A stretch of 64,000 nt of DNA, taken from positions 682,001-746,000 of the forward strand of contig OZ251577.1 in assembly GCA_965243805.1 (NCBI GenBank), read 5' to 3'. Below, one piece after another: positions 1-8,464 of the stretch; position 1 is the first letter of the stretch; each line of letters begins with the position of its first letter. A program made the position numbers and the translations under genes. This stretch comes from CATQHQ01 sp965243805 (GTDB lineage: Bacteria; Gemmatimonadota; Gemmatimonadetes; Longimicrobiales; Gaopeijiaceae). Below the pieces are notes generated by a model that did no database searches, was not told the DNA's origin, and saw only the letters and a list, made by a program, of their open reading frames with translations.

Positions 1-970
1 GAGCGAAGACGGGATCGGTGCGCACCGGAAAGCTCTTCCGTCCCTGGAAGTCAATGGCGCCGCCGTAGCGCACCAGCGCCGCCCGCTCGCCGTCAATGGA
101 GACGTCCACATCGTGGAAGCGCTCGCCCCAACCCGACATGAAGCTCATGGAGAAGACGTACTCGCCGTCGGCCGGGAAGGAGTGGAGGACGCTGATCCCG
201 CCCCGGGTCCCGTACGGAGCACCCTCGACCCGCTCCCATTCGTGCTGGGAGACGGAGGGCGGGTTCGTGTAGGTGACCGACGAAGGCGCCGCGTCGGCAT
301 GGCCCACGGCTCGCCGAGCCACCTCGGAGGCGGCAGTCAGGTAGGCGTCCATGAGCGTGGGCGAGAGGCCCTGGGCGTCGGCCACGTTGTCGAAGCCCGC
401 GCTGATCTCGTCTTCGGGCAGCCATGCGGCCGGGTCCACTGTCAGGCCGAAGGCGTCGCGCACCACCCTGGCGTACTCGGCCCGGTTCAGCCGTTGGAAG
501 GGGCGGGAGCCGGGACGGGGGCGAGCGGCGGCCGCTTCGTCGATCGATTCTTCAAGGAAGTGGGCCAGCGCCGTCAGTGTGTCCCCTGCGGGGCGACGGG
601 CCCCCGGCGGCGGCATCATCCCGGCCCGGAGCTTGCGGATCATCCGCTCCGCCGTCTCGGCAGCGGCAGGGGCGCGGGCGGTCTCGAAGCCTTCCAGCGA
701 GAGGTTGCCCACGAGCCGGCGGTCGTTGTGGCAGCGAACGCAGTACCGTGCCAGCACATCGTCGAGCGCGACGGTCGACAACGAAGCCGGCGCTGGGGGC
801 CGGCGATCGTGAACCGCGACGCGACTGGACGGCCCGGAGAGATGCCCGCTCACGGGGCGCTGTACGGGCTGTGCGGCAAGCGACGCCCCCAGGTTGTCGT
901 GCCATCCGGCGACGGCGAGCACGCTGGTGACGACCGCGGTCGCGACTCCTATCGTCGTCATCCTTGCCAT
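1..970 (-). CDS. DUF1587/DUF1592-type c-type cytochrome-like protein, C-terminal part off the window
   Basis: Only the first 323 codons are present; the gene reads leftwards off the window edge. ATG at 970 gives an N-terminal hydrophobic stretch (residues 5-22), so the product is probably exported. A single haem-binding motif CVRCH lies at residues 77-81, followed by the typical segment ending RAGMMPPPGARRP and then LNRAEYARVVRDAFGL, which is characteristic of DUF1587/DUF1592 proteins first noted in planctomycetes. Near the left edge a beta-rich stretch (VDVSIDGERAALVRYGG) looks like the carbohydrate-binding-like DUF1592-associated domain. Family members are large periplasmic proteins of unproven function. 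The identification rests on motifs; the missing C-terminus cannot be judged. Confidence 0.75.
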   Translation of the reverse strand, partial: MARMTTIGVATAVVTSVLAVAGWHDNLGASLAAQPVQRPVSGHLSGPSSRVAVHDRRPPAPASLSTVALDDVLARYCVRCHNDRRLVGNLSLEGFETARAPAAAETAERMIRKLRAGMMPPPGARRPAGDTLTALAHFLEESIDEAAAARPRPGSRPFQRLNRAEYARVVRDAFGLTVDPAAWLPEDEISAGFDNVADAQGLSPTLMDAYLTAASEVARRAVGHADAAPSSVTYTNPPSVSQHEWERVEGAPYGTRGGISVLHSFPADGEYVFSMSFMSGWGERFHDVDVSIDGERAALVRYGGAIDFQGRKSFPVRTDPVFA

Positions 971-1068
971 CCGGCTCCCGAGGGGTTTGATCCGTCGCTT
1001 GCAAAGATGCCGGAGAATCCGACAAGACGCAAACGGGCGACGGGCTCAGTGCGCCCCGCCACGGCCTG

Positions 1069-1113
1069 CCTGGCCAGCGGCTGCTTGGCCAGCGGCTACC
1101 TGGCCAGCGTCAG
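1069..1113. repeat. 15-bp tandem repeat (3 copies) at a gene end
   Basis: Three imperfect 15-bp units built on TGGCCAGCGGCT span the stop codon (TAG, 1096-1098 on the minus strand) of the DUF5107 gene, so its last codons are repeated downstream of the stop. The rest of the 971-1095 gap holds no gene. Confidence 0.85.
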
Positions 1114-4100
1114 TACCCTCGCCAGCACCTGTCCCTCCACGTCCTCAAAGAGTGCCGCGTGGTCTTGCACGAGGCGGAGGGCGGCACTGCGCGGACTGAC
1201 CGACGGGTCTGCCAGCTCGCCTGCGAAGGCGCTCACGGCGCGAGCGACGGGGGAGGATCGACCCCCGGCGATGTCGGCCAGTGCTTCCAGGGCGCTGGAC
1301 TGGCCCGTGGCCCGCAGTGCGAGCGCCGTCAGCAGGTCGGCGCGGTCGGGCTCGCGGTTCGCGGCGCCCGTCGCTGTCGCCATCGCTGACGCCACGGCCT
1401 CGAAGGCTTGCCGGGCGGAGCGCGCTTCTCCGGCCGCTTCTGCGGCCACTCCCAGCACGTAGCGGACGACCCGCTCGTCCGGGTCGTAGGGTCGGCCCTG
1501 CCCCAGGGATTCGGGCCACAGCAGGGCGGCCTCCAGGTGCCGACGGGCCGCTTGGTGGTTCGATGCTTCCAGGGCGCTCACCGCCGAGGCGACGTGGGCC
1601 AGTGCGTACAGTCGGTGGCTCTCCCGCGCGTTCTCCGACGGGAGGACCTGCACTTGGTCCATGATCTCGGCCGCTTCTCGGGGCCTGTCCATGGCGAGAA
1701 GGGCGCGCGCGTGGAGCAGCGTCAGGTTGAAGTCGGACGGAAACGCCTGCCGCGCTTGGGACGACGACGCCAGCGCGGCCTCCCAGTCCTTCGACTCGAG
1801 AGCGTGGCGGATCTGGACGATCCGGAGTAGACGACTGGAAGGGTCCAGCTCCACAGCCCGCGCGAAGTCGGCCTGCGGGTCGTGGCCCGCGACGGTTTGG
1901 AGGAGGCGTCCGCGGGCGACGTACGCCGGGCCGTAGTCAGGCGAGTCCGCAAGGGACTGCATCGTCTGGGCGGCCTCTTCGTCACGGTCCAGCGCCCACA
2001 GGTTCAGGCCCAGCAGGTAGCTCCACAGCCAGTGGTCGTGGTGGTTCGCGGCCCAGCGGAGCACGGGCAGCGTCTCGGGACGGTAGGGGAACGCGAACGC
2101 CGGGTCGGCAGGGGCGGCCAGCAGCGTCGGGTCGGCGGCGAGGAAGGCTCGCCACGCACGGGTCACCGGGCCGCCGTACTTGGTGTCGGCACCGGCTAGC
2201 TCCAGCACGGCCAGGGCGTCTTCGTCCAGCCCGAGGGCAGCGTAGCCCACCGCCAGCTCCAGCAGAGACTGATCCGGGTACTCGCTCCGAAGCGCGTTCA
2301 GCAGCCGACTTCCGCTGGGCCGCTCGTTCGCCTGCAGCGCCGACAAGTACTCCTCCGCCCGCACGAAGTGGTGCAGGGGATCGATCTCCAGGAGGGCGTT
2401 GCGAGCCTGCTCGGCGGCAACGGGGTCCGATGCCAGCCGGGCGCGGATCGCCAGCAGACGCAGCGCGGGGATGCCGCGGCGGTCGAAGTCCAGCGCCAGC
2501 TCGGCGTAGCGGGCGGCCTCGTCCCACTCCCCCTGTACGGCCATGATCTGGGCCAGCCGGACGTAGGCGGCGGCCCGGTAGGCCATGGACCTGCCCGCCC
2601 AGCCGAAAGAGTCCCGTGCATCGGCGGTTCGTCCCAGCGCCCAGTGCAGGTTGCCCGCGAGGAAGTTCGCCTTCGTGTCGTAGGTGTTCAGCTGGAGCGC
2701 TCGGTTGACGAGATCGAGGCCCTCCTGGTAGCGGGCCGAGCGCAGCGCCAGCTCGGCGGCCCCCAGAAGCGCGTCCCGGTGCCACGGCGCTTGATCCAAG
2801 GCCGAATCGAAGAGGACCCGGGCCTCGCGATAACGACGCGCCCTGGCCAGCTCGCCCGCCTTGAACGCCGTGCGGTCCGCCTCCGGGATGCCGGCCCAAG
2901 CGTCGGGCGGCGTGTCGAAGGGGCGCGACAGGAGGCGATCGCTCGGGTCCGAGTTGTAGTCCAACTCCAGCGCGTTCAGGCGCACTTGGAAGTGCTGGTC
3001 CGCCGGCACGTCGTAGCGGGCAGTGAAGGGAGTCAGCGGAGAGAGGCGCACTGGCGTCGCCGCGATTCGGTGCCCACCCGACCACAGCTGCAACGTGTCC
3101 TCCACTTCGCCGAAGGCATTCACCGTCACCGAAAGTCGGTCCCCGTCCCGGCGTGCGTGCAAGGCACCCTCCCGGGAAGCGTCGGTCAGGCCGCCAGTCC
3201 CTTCCAGCGGAAACCACGTCTCGGTCCAGCGGCTGGCGGAGAGCGGATCGAAAGCAGCGTGGGCGACGGGGTTGGCGTGGTCGCCGGGGGAGTACTGGAC
3301 GAGGAGCCGTCCCGCCTGGAACTCCACGTACTGGCCGTCGGTGTCGGTGAGCAGCTCCTCCCAGACGCCGCCCTCCCGCGACAGCGCCCACAGCCACATC
3401 TTCTGGCCCGGCATCTCCTCGTGGCGAGCCCAGTGTCCCCAGCCCCATCCTTCGTCGTGGTAGTAGCCGCCGAAGAAGTCGTTCAGCTCGCCCACCACGT
3501 GATACGACTTGTGACCCGCGAACGCGTTGTTCCGGTAGAGGGGCAAGTAGCGGCCCGACTCGTCTTCCGGCCACGGCCGCCGCCGTCCCGAGTGCTCCAA
3601 GTACGACTGGCCGGGCACGACGAGCTCCAGGTCGTCGCGGGCGAACGCCGCCGCCGTCATCCAGTTGTAGTAGGGGTGCTCCAGCGGCGTCGGATTGTAC
3701 CAGAGTACGCGGGTCTCGAAGTAGGCGCGGTCCGGGGGCAGGCGCACCTCCACCCGCCAGTGGGTTCGCGACGGAAGGTCCATCGCGCCCACGAAGACGC
3801 TGGCGCTGCCGTCGTCGTTCTCGCGAGTGAGGTAGTCCACCGGGGTGGCGGTGGCTGGCGTGTGGCCGATCACGCCGAAGTTGAACTCGATGCCGCCCGA
3901 GGTCCACGGCCCTCGCAACGCGATGTTGCGGAACTTCATCACCTCGTTGCGGTAGACGAACTTTCGGCCCGTCTCCTTGACCCGCGCGCCCCACACTTTT
4001 CCGCCGACCTGGGGCAGGACGAAAACCTCGATCAGGTCGTTCTCGAGCGTCACAACCTGCCATTGCCTTGGCTCGGAGGTTGCGGCGTAGCCCTCAAAGG

Positions 4101-4299
4101 CGTGGTAGGGGTAGAGGCGCCGGTCGCGGACCAGGATCGGCACTGGGTCCGGGTCCGAGAAGGGGTAGGTGTCGAGCGTCCTCGCTTCCTCGACGACCCT
4201 GGCCCGAGCGCGAGACTGGGAGTGGGCGTCGGCGCGACCGGCTGGAAGGGCCGCGAACAGGACGACGAGCAGGAGCACGGGAGATGGGAGCCACTTCAT
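1096..4299 (-). CDS. Secreted DUF5107 domain protein with TPR repeats
   Basis: The frame is open to 4389, but the start at 4299 is preferred: it follows GGAG with 8-nt spacing and begins directly with a signal peptide (MKWLPSPVLLLVVLFAALPA, cleavage near residue 24). The 1067-residue product has a beta-rich DUF5107 region at about 60-420 (VLPQVGGKVWGARV, GGIEFNFGVIGHTP, YYNWMTAAAFARDDLEL), which in related proteins resembles galactose-mutarotase or glycoside-hydrolase folds. From about 470 to 1000 it is a long helical series of TPR-like repeats (for example ALLGAAELALRSARYQEGLD). Family knowledge suggests a periplasmic carbohydrate-related role; the substrate cannot be read from sequence. It reads towards the cytochrome gene on the same strand. 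Confidence 0.85.
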   Translation of the reverse strand: MKWLPSPVLLLVVLFAALPAGRADAHSQSRARARVVEEARTLDTYPFSDPDPVPILVRDRRLYPYHAFEGYAATSEPRQWQVVTLENDLIEVFVLPQVGGKVWGARVKETGRKFVYRNEVMKFRNIALRGPWTSGGIEFNFGVIGHTPATATPVDYLTRENDDGSASVFVGAMDLPSRTHWRVEVRLPPDRAYFETRVLWYNPTPLEHPYYNWMTAAAFARDDLELVVPGQSYLEHSGRRRPWPEDESGRYLPLYRNNAFAGHKSYHVVGELNDFFGGYYHDEGWGWGHWARHEEMPGQKMWLWALSREGGVWEELLTDTDGQYVEFQAGRLLVQYSPGDHANPVAHAAFDPLSASRWTETWFPLEGTGGLTDASREGALHARRDGDRLSVTVNAFGEVEDTLQLWSGGHRIAATPVRLSPLTPFTARYDVPADQHFQVRLNALELDYNSDPSDRLLSRPFDTPPDAWAGIPEADRTAFKAGELARARRYREARVLFDSALDQAPWHRDALLGAAELALRSARYQEGLDLVNRALQLNTYDTKANFLAGNLHWALGRTADARDSFGWAGRSMAYRAAAYVRLAQIMAVQGEWDEAARYAELALDFDRRGIPALRLLAIRARLASDPVAAEQARNALLEIDPLHHFVRAEEYLSALQANERPSGSRLLNALRSEYPDQSLLELAVGYAALGLDEDALAVLELAGADTKYGGPVTRAWRAFLAADPTLLAAPADPAFAFPYRPETLPVLRWAANHHDHWLWSYLLGLNLWALDRDEEAAQTMQSLADSPDYGPAYVARGRLLQTVAGHDPQADFARAVELDPSSRLLRIVQIRHALESKDWEAALASSSQARQAFPSDFNLTLLHARALLAMDRPREAAEIMDQVQVLPSENARESHRLYALAHVASAVSALEASNHQAARRHLEAALLWPESLGQGRPYDPDERVVRYVLGVAAEAAGEARSARQAFEAVASAMATATGAANREPDRADLLTALALRATGQSSALEALADIAGGRSSPVARAVSAFAGELADPSVSPRSAALRLVQDHAALFEDVEGQVLARVLTLAR

Positions 4300-4550
4300 G
4301 AGCGTTCTCCGCGCAAGGTGGGGCGGCGTCGAGGTGGGCGGCTTCAAGGCGGCGTCGTCTAGGGTCCCGGCCCCCGGCCCAGCGTACATCGCGCACGCTG
4401 TGTCTGCCGACGGCGGGTCTGGCCCGGCGCAACAGGCAACGCTTACGTTGGCGCCCGGCGGTCGGCAAGCGGGCGTCTCGTCGGCCGATCGTTCCAGAGC
4501 CCGCGTCCTGTGGAATCCGGAGCCCCCGTCCTGTGGGAAGTCGAGACCCT

Positions 4551-4590
4551 GCCGTGAGACCGGAGATCGCGCCGTGAGACCGGAGATCGC
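4551..4590. repeat. Exact 20-bp tandem duplication supplying the MoxR start
   Basis: Positions 4551-4570 and 4571-4590 are identical. Each copy contains GTG and CGGAG. The GGAG of copy one lies 8 nt before the GTG of copy two, which is the chosen start of the MoxR gene; the GTG in copy one is in another frame. Confidence 0.95.
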
Positions 4591-5539
4591 CCAACTTCAG
4601 GAGTCCATGCGGGTGCTGGACTATGTGGCCGAACCGTCGATCGCCACTGCCGTGCACTTGGCCCGGACGATGGAGAAGCCGCTGCTGGTGGAGGGCGACG
4701 CAGGGGTGGGCAAGACCGAGATCGCCAAGGTCATGTCGGCCGTCCTCGACACGGAGCTGATCCGCTTGCAGTGCTACGAGGGACTCGACGTGAACGCGGC
4801 CCTCTACGAGTGGAACTACCAGAAGCAGCTGCTGCGCCTGCGAATCGCTTCGGACACGAGCGCGGGCACCGGCGAGGAGCTGGAAGACCTCATCTTCAGC
4901 CGTCGCTACCTGCTGGAGCGCCCTCTGCTGCGAGCGATCGCCAGCAAGGGGAAGGCGCCGGTCCTTCTGATCGACGAAGTGGATCGGGCCGACGACGGCT
5001 TCGAGGCGTTCCTTCTTGAAGTACTGTCGGACTTTCAGGTGACGATCCCCGAACTCGGCACGATCCGCGCCGAACGGCGGCCCTTGGTCGTGCTCACGTC
5101 GAACCGAACCCGGGAGCTGGGCGACGCCCTTCGCCGGCGGTGCCTCTACCTGTACATCGACCATCCGGCTCTGGAGAAGGAAACCGAGATCATCTTGGCG
5201 CGGGTCCCCGGGATCGCCGAGCACCTGGCGCGCCAGATCGCGCGCTTTGCCCGGGAGCTGCGGTTGCGGCGCCTCGCGAAGCCGCCGGGCGTGGCCGAAA
5301 GCCTGGACTGGGCGGTCGCCCTGGTAATGCTGCACAAGGACAGGCTGGACCCGATCACCGTGGGCGAGACCCTGGGCTGCATGGTCAAGGACCGGGACGA
5401 CGCCCGCTCCCTCGGCCCGGATGTGATCGACGCCCTCGTGCAGCAGGCGGGCGGAGCCATGGCGGAAGCGGACGCACGGCAGACGGACGCACGGCGGACG
5501 GACTCGCGGCGGACGGACTCGCGCCGACTCGCGGGATGA
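4574..5539 (+). CDS. MoxR-family AAA+ ATPase (CoxD-like)
   Basis: A 321-residue cytoplasmic AAA+ ATPase. Walker A is GDAGVGKTE near residues 37-45, Walker B is VLLIDEVDRAD near 132-142, and sensor 1 is VVLTSNRTRELGDALRRRC, all in MoxR order. MoxR ATPases paired with VWA proteins act as chaperones for metal-cofactor insertion; CoxD/CoxE serve molybdenum CO dehydrogenases. The next gene encodes such a VWA protein and overlaps the stop by ATGA, and CoxG follows, so a coxD-E-G cluster is inferred. The GTG at 4574 is chosen because GGAG sits 8 nt upstream, inside a tandem duplication; an ATG at 4607 is the alternative. The C-terminus carries a D-x-R-R-T pentapeptide repeat. Confidence 0.88.
   Translation: MRPEIAQLQESMRVLDYVAEPSIATAVHLARTMEKPLLVEGDAGVGKTEIAKVMSAVLDTELIRLQCYEGLDVNAALYEWNYQKQLLRLRIASDTSAGTGEELEDLIFSRRYLLERPLLRAIASKGKAPVLLIDEVDRADDGFEAFLLEVLSDFQVTIPELGTIRAERRPLVVLTSNRTRELGDALRRRCLYLYIDHPALEKETEIILARVPGIAEHLARQIARFARELRLRRLAKPPGVAESLDWAVALVMLHKDRLDPITVGETLGCMVKDRDDARSLGPDVIDALVQQAGGAMAEADARQTDARRTDSRRTDSRRLAG
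5469..5535. repeat. 15-bp tandem repeat (about 4 copies) at the MoxR C-terminus
   Basis: Four imperfect 15-bp units encode the last residues of the MoxR protein (DARQT, DARRT, DSRRT, DSRRL) and stop just before the overlapping start of the VWA gene. Confidence 0.9.
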
Positions 5540-6747
5540 CCGGAGCCCCGCCGGCCGCCCCCGCGCAACGGACAGACGCCGCTTCGCCGCCGGCCGACCT
5601 GGTCGCCCACTTGGCGCACTTCGCCGGCGAGCTGCGCCGCTCCGGGGTGGCCGTCGCCCTCACCGACGAGATCGACGCCGCCCACTCTCTGGCGCTCGTG
5701 GACATCGGTGACCACCAGGAAGTTCGGCTGGCGCTCCGCTGCTCCATGAAGGTCCCCCGCCGCCACTGGCCCGCCTTCGACCGTCTCTTCTTCGAGATGT
5801 GGCGGACAGGAACCGGGACGCCCCCGCGCTCGGCCCGCCGCGACGAGGCCAGGGAGGCGCCCGAACCCCCGCCCGCACGTTCCAGCCGCGGCAGCCCCCT
5901 CGACGACCTGCGCCGCCGGCTGGTCCGGGCTGACGCCGCCGAGCCTCGGCGAGACGACGTCGACGCCGACCCGGGTCACCCCGGATGGAGCCCCCGCGCC
6001 GCGCTCCGCCGCAAGTCCTTCGAGCAGTGCACCGAGGACGACCTAGCGGAGATGAAGCCCCTCTTCGAGCGGTTGGTGCGCCGCATCGCCACTCGCCGCA
6101 GCCGCAGGAAGGTCCCCAGCCCACGGGGCCGACTGGTGGACGTGCGGAGGAGCTTCCGCCATTCGCTCGCCCGGGGCGGAGAGCTCGTCGTCCTGGCCCG
6201 GCGGAACCGCGCCGTCGAGAAGCCCCACATCGTCGTCCTCTGCGACACCAGCGGCTCCATGGACCCCTACACGCGCTTCTTCCTGGCGTTCGTGCTGGCA
6301 CTGAAGAGGGTCGTGCCGGAGACGGAGGTCTTCGCCTTCAACACGCGCCTCACGCGGCTCACCCCATGGATCGCGGCGGGCGACCCGAGCACCACGCTGG
6401 CGAGCTTCGCCCGCAACGTCGGCGACTGGTCCGGCGGAACCCGGATCGGCGAGTGCCTTGCCGCCTTCGCGACCCAGTACTTGCGGTCCGCGGTCTCGGG
6501 TGATACTTCGGTGCTGATCTTCAGCGACGGTCTCGACCGCGGAGACACGGCCCAGCTGGAGGAGGCCCTGAGGGCAGTCCGCCGGCGCGCCCGCCGGGTC
6601 GTATGGCTGAACCCGCTCATGGGCTATCATGGATACAGGCCGGAGGCAAGGGGAATGAAGGCCGCGCTGCCCCATCTGGACGCCTTGGTTCCCGCCCACG
6701 ACCTGGCGTCCTTGGAGGCCCTTCTGGCGATTGTGGAACGCCGTTGA
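5536..6747 (+). CDS. VWA domain protein, CoxE-like
   Basis: 403 residues, starting at an ATG that overlaps the MoxR stop (ATGA). The N-terminal half is charged and proline-rich. The C-terminal half is a VWA fold with an intact MIDAS motif (LCDTSGSMDPY), a later LIFSDGLDRGD strand and LNPLMGYHGYRPEARGM, typical of the CoxE group. Known CoxE proteins work with the partner MoxR ATPase during maturation of the CO dehydrogenase active site. The structural coxMSL genes are not in this window, so the client enzyme is unknown here. The gene ends in a 20-bp direct duplication that repeats its stop codon. Confidence 0.87.
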   Translation: MTGAPPAAPAQRTDAASPPADLVAHLAHFAGELRRSGVAVALTDEIDAAHSLALVDIGDHQEVRLALRCSMKVPRRHWPAFDRLFFEMWRTGTGTPPRSARRDEAREAPEPPPARSSRGSPLDDLRRRLVRADAAEPRRDDVDADPGHPGWSPRAALRRKSFEQCTEDDLAEMKPLFERLVRRIATRRSRRKVPSPRGRLVDVRRSFRHSLARGGELVVLARRNRAVEKPHIVVLCDTSGSMDPYTRFFLAFVLALKRVVPETEVFAFNTRLTRLTPWIAAGDPSTTLASFARNVGDWSGGTRIGECLAAFATQYLRSAVSGDTSVLIFSDGLDRGDTAQLEEALRAVRRRARRVVWLNPLMGYHGYRPEARGMKAALPHLDALVPAHDLASLEALLAIVERR

Positions 6748-6779
6748 ACCCGACGACGAGCAGTTGAACCCGACGACGA
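6743..6779. repeat. 17-bp direct repeat (20-bp period) duplicating a stop codon
   Basis: GTTGAACCCGACGACGA occurs at 6743-6759 and 6763-6779. The first copy carries the TGA stop of the VWA gene; the second ends just before the GTG of coxG. Confidence 0.95.
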
Positions 6780-6783
6780 ATCA

Positions 6784-7254
6784 GTGAGAATCGAGGAGAC
6801 GGTCGAGATCGAGGCCCCGGCCGGCGCGGTCTGGGCGTTCTTGGCCGACCCGGAGCGGGTGGCGGCGGCGTTGCCCGGCGCGGAGATCACCCGGAGGGTT
6901 GACGAGAACACCTACGAAGGCGCGATGTCGGTGAAGGTCGGACCGCTGGCCGCCGCCTACAAGGGAACCGTCTCTTTCGAGCTCGACGACGGCGAGCGCA
7001 CCGCGGTCGTGCGGGCGAAGGGAAAGGGCAAGGCCGGAATGGGCAGGGCGGATATGACGATGCGCAGCAAGGTCAAGGCGCTCGGGCCGAGCAGGACGCA
7101 GGTCACTGTGTCGGCCAAGCTCGGCGTGACTGGCGTCCTGGCCCAGCTGGGGCGGGGCATGGTCCAACACGTCTCCAAGAAGATGTTCAAGGATTTTGCC
7201 CAGATCGCCGCCCGCCAGGTCGCAGCGGACAGGGTCGCACGAGACGCCTCTTGA
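6784..7254 (+). CDS. SRPBCC / CoxG family protein
   Basis: 156 residues with a GTG start and no clear Shine-Dalgarno, so translation may depend on coupling to the VWA gene 37 nt upstream. The sequence is a complete START-like SRPBCC domain of the CoxG type: VEIEAPAGAVWAFLADPERV at the start, then LPGAEI, the YKGTVSFEL strand, and a C-terminal helix with FKDFAQIAARQ. CoxG homologues may anchor CO dehydrogenase to the membrane or bind small hydrophobic molecules. Together with the MoxR and VWA genes it completes a cox accessory set. No C-terminal membrane anchor is present in this copy. Its stop overlaps the next start (TTGA). Confidence 0.85.
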   Translation: MRIEETVEIEAPAGAVWAFLADPERVAAALPGAEITRRVDENTYEGAMSVKVGPLAAAYKGTVSFELDDGERTAVVRAKGKGKAGMGRADMTMRSKVKALGPSRTQVTVSAKLGVTGVLAQLGRGMVQHVSKKMFKDFAQIAARQVAADRVARDAS

Positions 7255-7919
7255 CCTCGGTCGCCACCTCGATCGCCGAGCTGCTTGGCCGCAACCGACG
7301 GTGGTCCCAGTCGCTCGCCCGCTCTCGTCCGGCGTTCCTTCCCACCCTGGCGGAGGGCCAGTCGCCAGCACTCCTCTGGATCGGCTGCTGCGACTCCCGG
7401 GTCGTTCCGAGCACCGTACTCGACTTGGAGCTGGGCGACATCTTCGTCCACACCAACATCGCCAACCTGGTGAAGCCGGACGACACGAGCGTTCTGTCCG
7501 TGCTGGAGTTCGCCCTGGACCACCTGGGCGTGGATCACGTAGTCGTGTGCGGCCACACCCGGTGCGGGGGAGTGCAGGCGGCGGTCGACGGCTCGGCCGA
7601 GGGCCGCTTGGCCGAGTGGGTTCGTCCCGTTCGCGACTGGTACTTGGCCGAGTGCGCCAAGGGCGTGGAGTTCGGCGACGATCCTCGGAGCCGACTCGAC
7701 CAGCTGTGCCGGCTCAACGTCGTCAACCAAGTCTCGTGTCTTCTGCGGACGGAGCCGCTGCGGCGCGCTTGGGAGAGCGGAGGGGGACCGGAAGTCCACG
7801 GCTGGCTGTACCGGGTCGAGGACGGGATGATCGAGGAGCTGTGCCGTCGCTCCCCAGTCCCGGCGTCGGTCCAGACGGCGTCAAGGGCGTCGAAGGCCTC
7901 GAAGGCGTCGAAGGCGTAG
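7251..7919 (+). CDS. Beta-class carbonic anhydrase
   Basis: A 222-residue beta-carbonic anhydrase, which interconverts CO2 and bicarbonate in the cytoplasm. The zinc-binding set is complete: Cys46, with Asp48 and Arg50, in the motif IGCCDSR, and His102 and Cys105 in CGHTRCGG. Length and order match the family. The start is TTG at 7251 overlapping the coxG stop, with no obvious Shine-Dalgarno; it is the only start that keeps the N-terminal helix. Placement after cox-type genes could link it to CO2 released by a CO dehydrogenase, which is inference. The last twelve residues are a simple SKA repeat encoded by a 9-bp repeat, probably disordered. Confidence 0.9.
   Translation: MTSVATSIAELLGRNRRWSQSLARSRPAFLPTLAEGQSPALLWIGCCDSRVVPSTVLDLELGDIFVHTNIANLVKPDDTSVLSVLEFALDHLGVDHVVVCGHTRCGGVQAAVDGSAEGRLAEWVRPVRDWYLAECAKGVEFGDDPRSRLDQLCRLNVVNQVSCLLRTEPLRRAWESGGGPEVHGWLYRVEDGMIEELCRRSPVPASVQTASRASKASKASKA
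7879..7919. repeat. 9-bp simple repeat at the carbonic anhydrase C-terminus
   Basis: Repeated GCGTCGAAG units encode the terminal SKASKASKA and run up to the stop codon. Confidence 0.85.
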
Positions 7920-7998
7920 GCCGCCCGTCCGTCGCTATCTTTCGTCCCTTCCTTGCCCCTCTTGTCCCCTTCCCTCTTGAAGAACTGAGCGGTCCTCC

Positions 7999-8316
7999 AT
8001 GTCTCGACGCGCCCTCTCCGGCATCTTCGACCTCGGCGTCCGTCGCTTCGTAGCGACTCGGCTCGTGAAGGTCCTCTACACCCTCACGTTCATCGGCCTG
8101 ATCTTCGCATGGGGGTTCGGGATCCTCCCCTTCCTGACCAGCGGCCTCAACGACCCCGAGCTCCTCGCGTACACCAGCAGTGCGGTGATCGGAACGCTCT
8201 TCGTGCTGGTAGGCGTCCGGGTCTGCTTGGAGATGGTCGTCATGCTCTTCCACCTGACCCTCACGGCAATGGACATCCTGGACGAGCTGAAGAAAGACGA
8301 CGGATCGGACTCGTAA
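7999..8316 (+). CDS. DUF4282 domain small membrane protein
   Basis: 105 residues with two predicted membrane helices (about 25-50 and 60-90) and a charged C-terminus (DELKKDDGSDS). The pattern FDLGVRRFVATRLVKVLYTL followed by two helices matches DUF4282, a family of small inner-membrane proteins of unknown function. It follows the carbonic anhydrase by 79 nt on the same strand. No functional assignment is possible from sequence. Confidence 0.8.
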   Translation: MSRRALSGIFDLGVRRFVATRLVKVLYTLTFIGLIFAWGFGILPFLTSGLNDPELLAYTSSAVIGTLFVLVGVRVCLEMVVMLFHLTLTAMDILDELKKDDGSDS

Positions 8317-8370
8317 GGGAACGCGGGGGGCGGGCCGCCGACGCGGGGCGAGCCGCCGGTTTGAGCGACC

Positions 8371-8407
8371 TTACCCCGTATTAGCGGATTTCGATAAAGT
8401 GGGGTAA
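8371..8407. promoter_or_regulatory. Nested 37-bp dyad upstream of the AAA ATPase gene
   Basis: Outer arms TTACCCC (8371-8377) and GGGGTAA (8401-8407) are perfect inverted repeats. Inner arms TTAGCG (8381-8386) and CGATAA (8392-8397) match in five of six positions. Both pairs are centred on 8389, and the segment is AT-richer than its surroundings. It lies 58 nt before the AAA ATPase start. An operator, possibly used by the winged-helix-like end of that protein, is inferred; no promoter boxes can be assigned with confidence. Confidence 0.5.
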
Positions 8408-8464
8408 CTTCACTCAAATCGAGTCGGAAAGCGCACGAGAAGGCATGGAGCCCGCCGTAGATTC

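Noticed and set aside
113..1462. Plus-strand open frames over 0-4.4 kb (up to 664 residues)
   Set aside because: They are antisense to the DUF1592 and DUF5107 genes, have high-GC shadow composition (arginine-, valine- and histidine-rich) and no recognisable domains.
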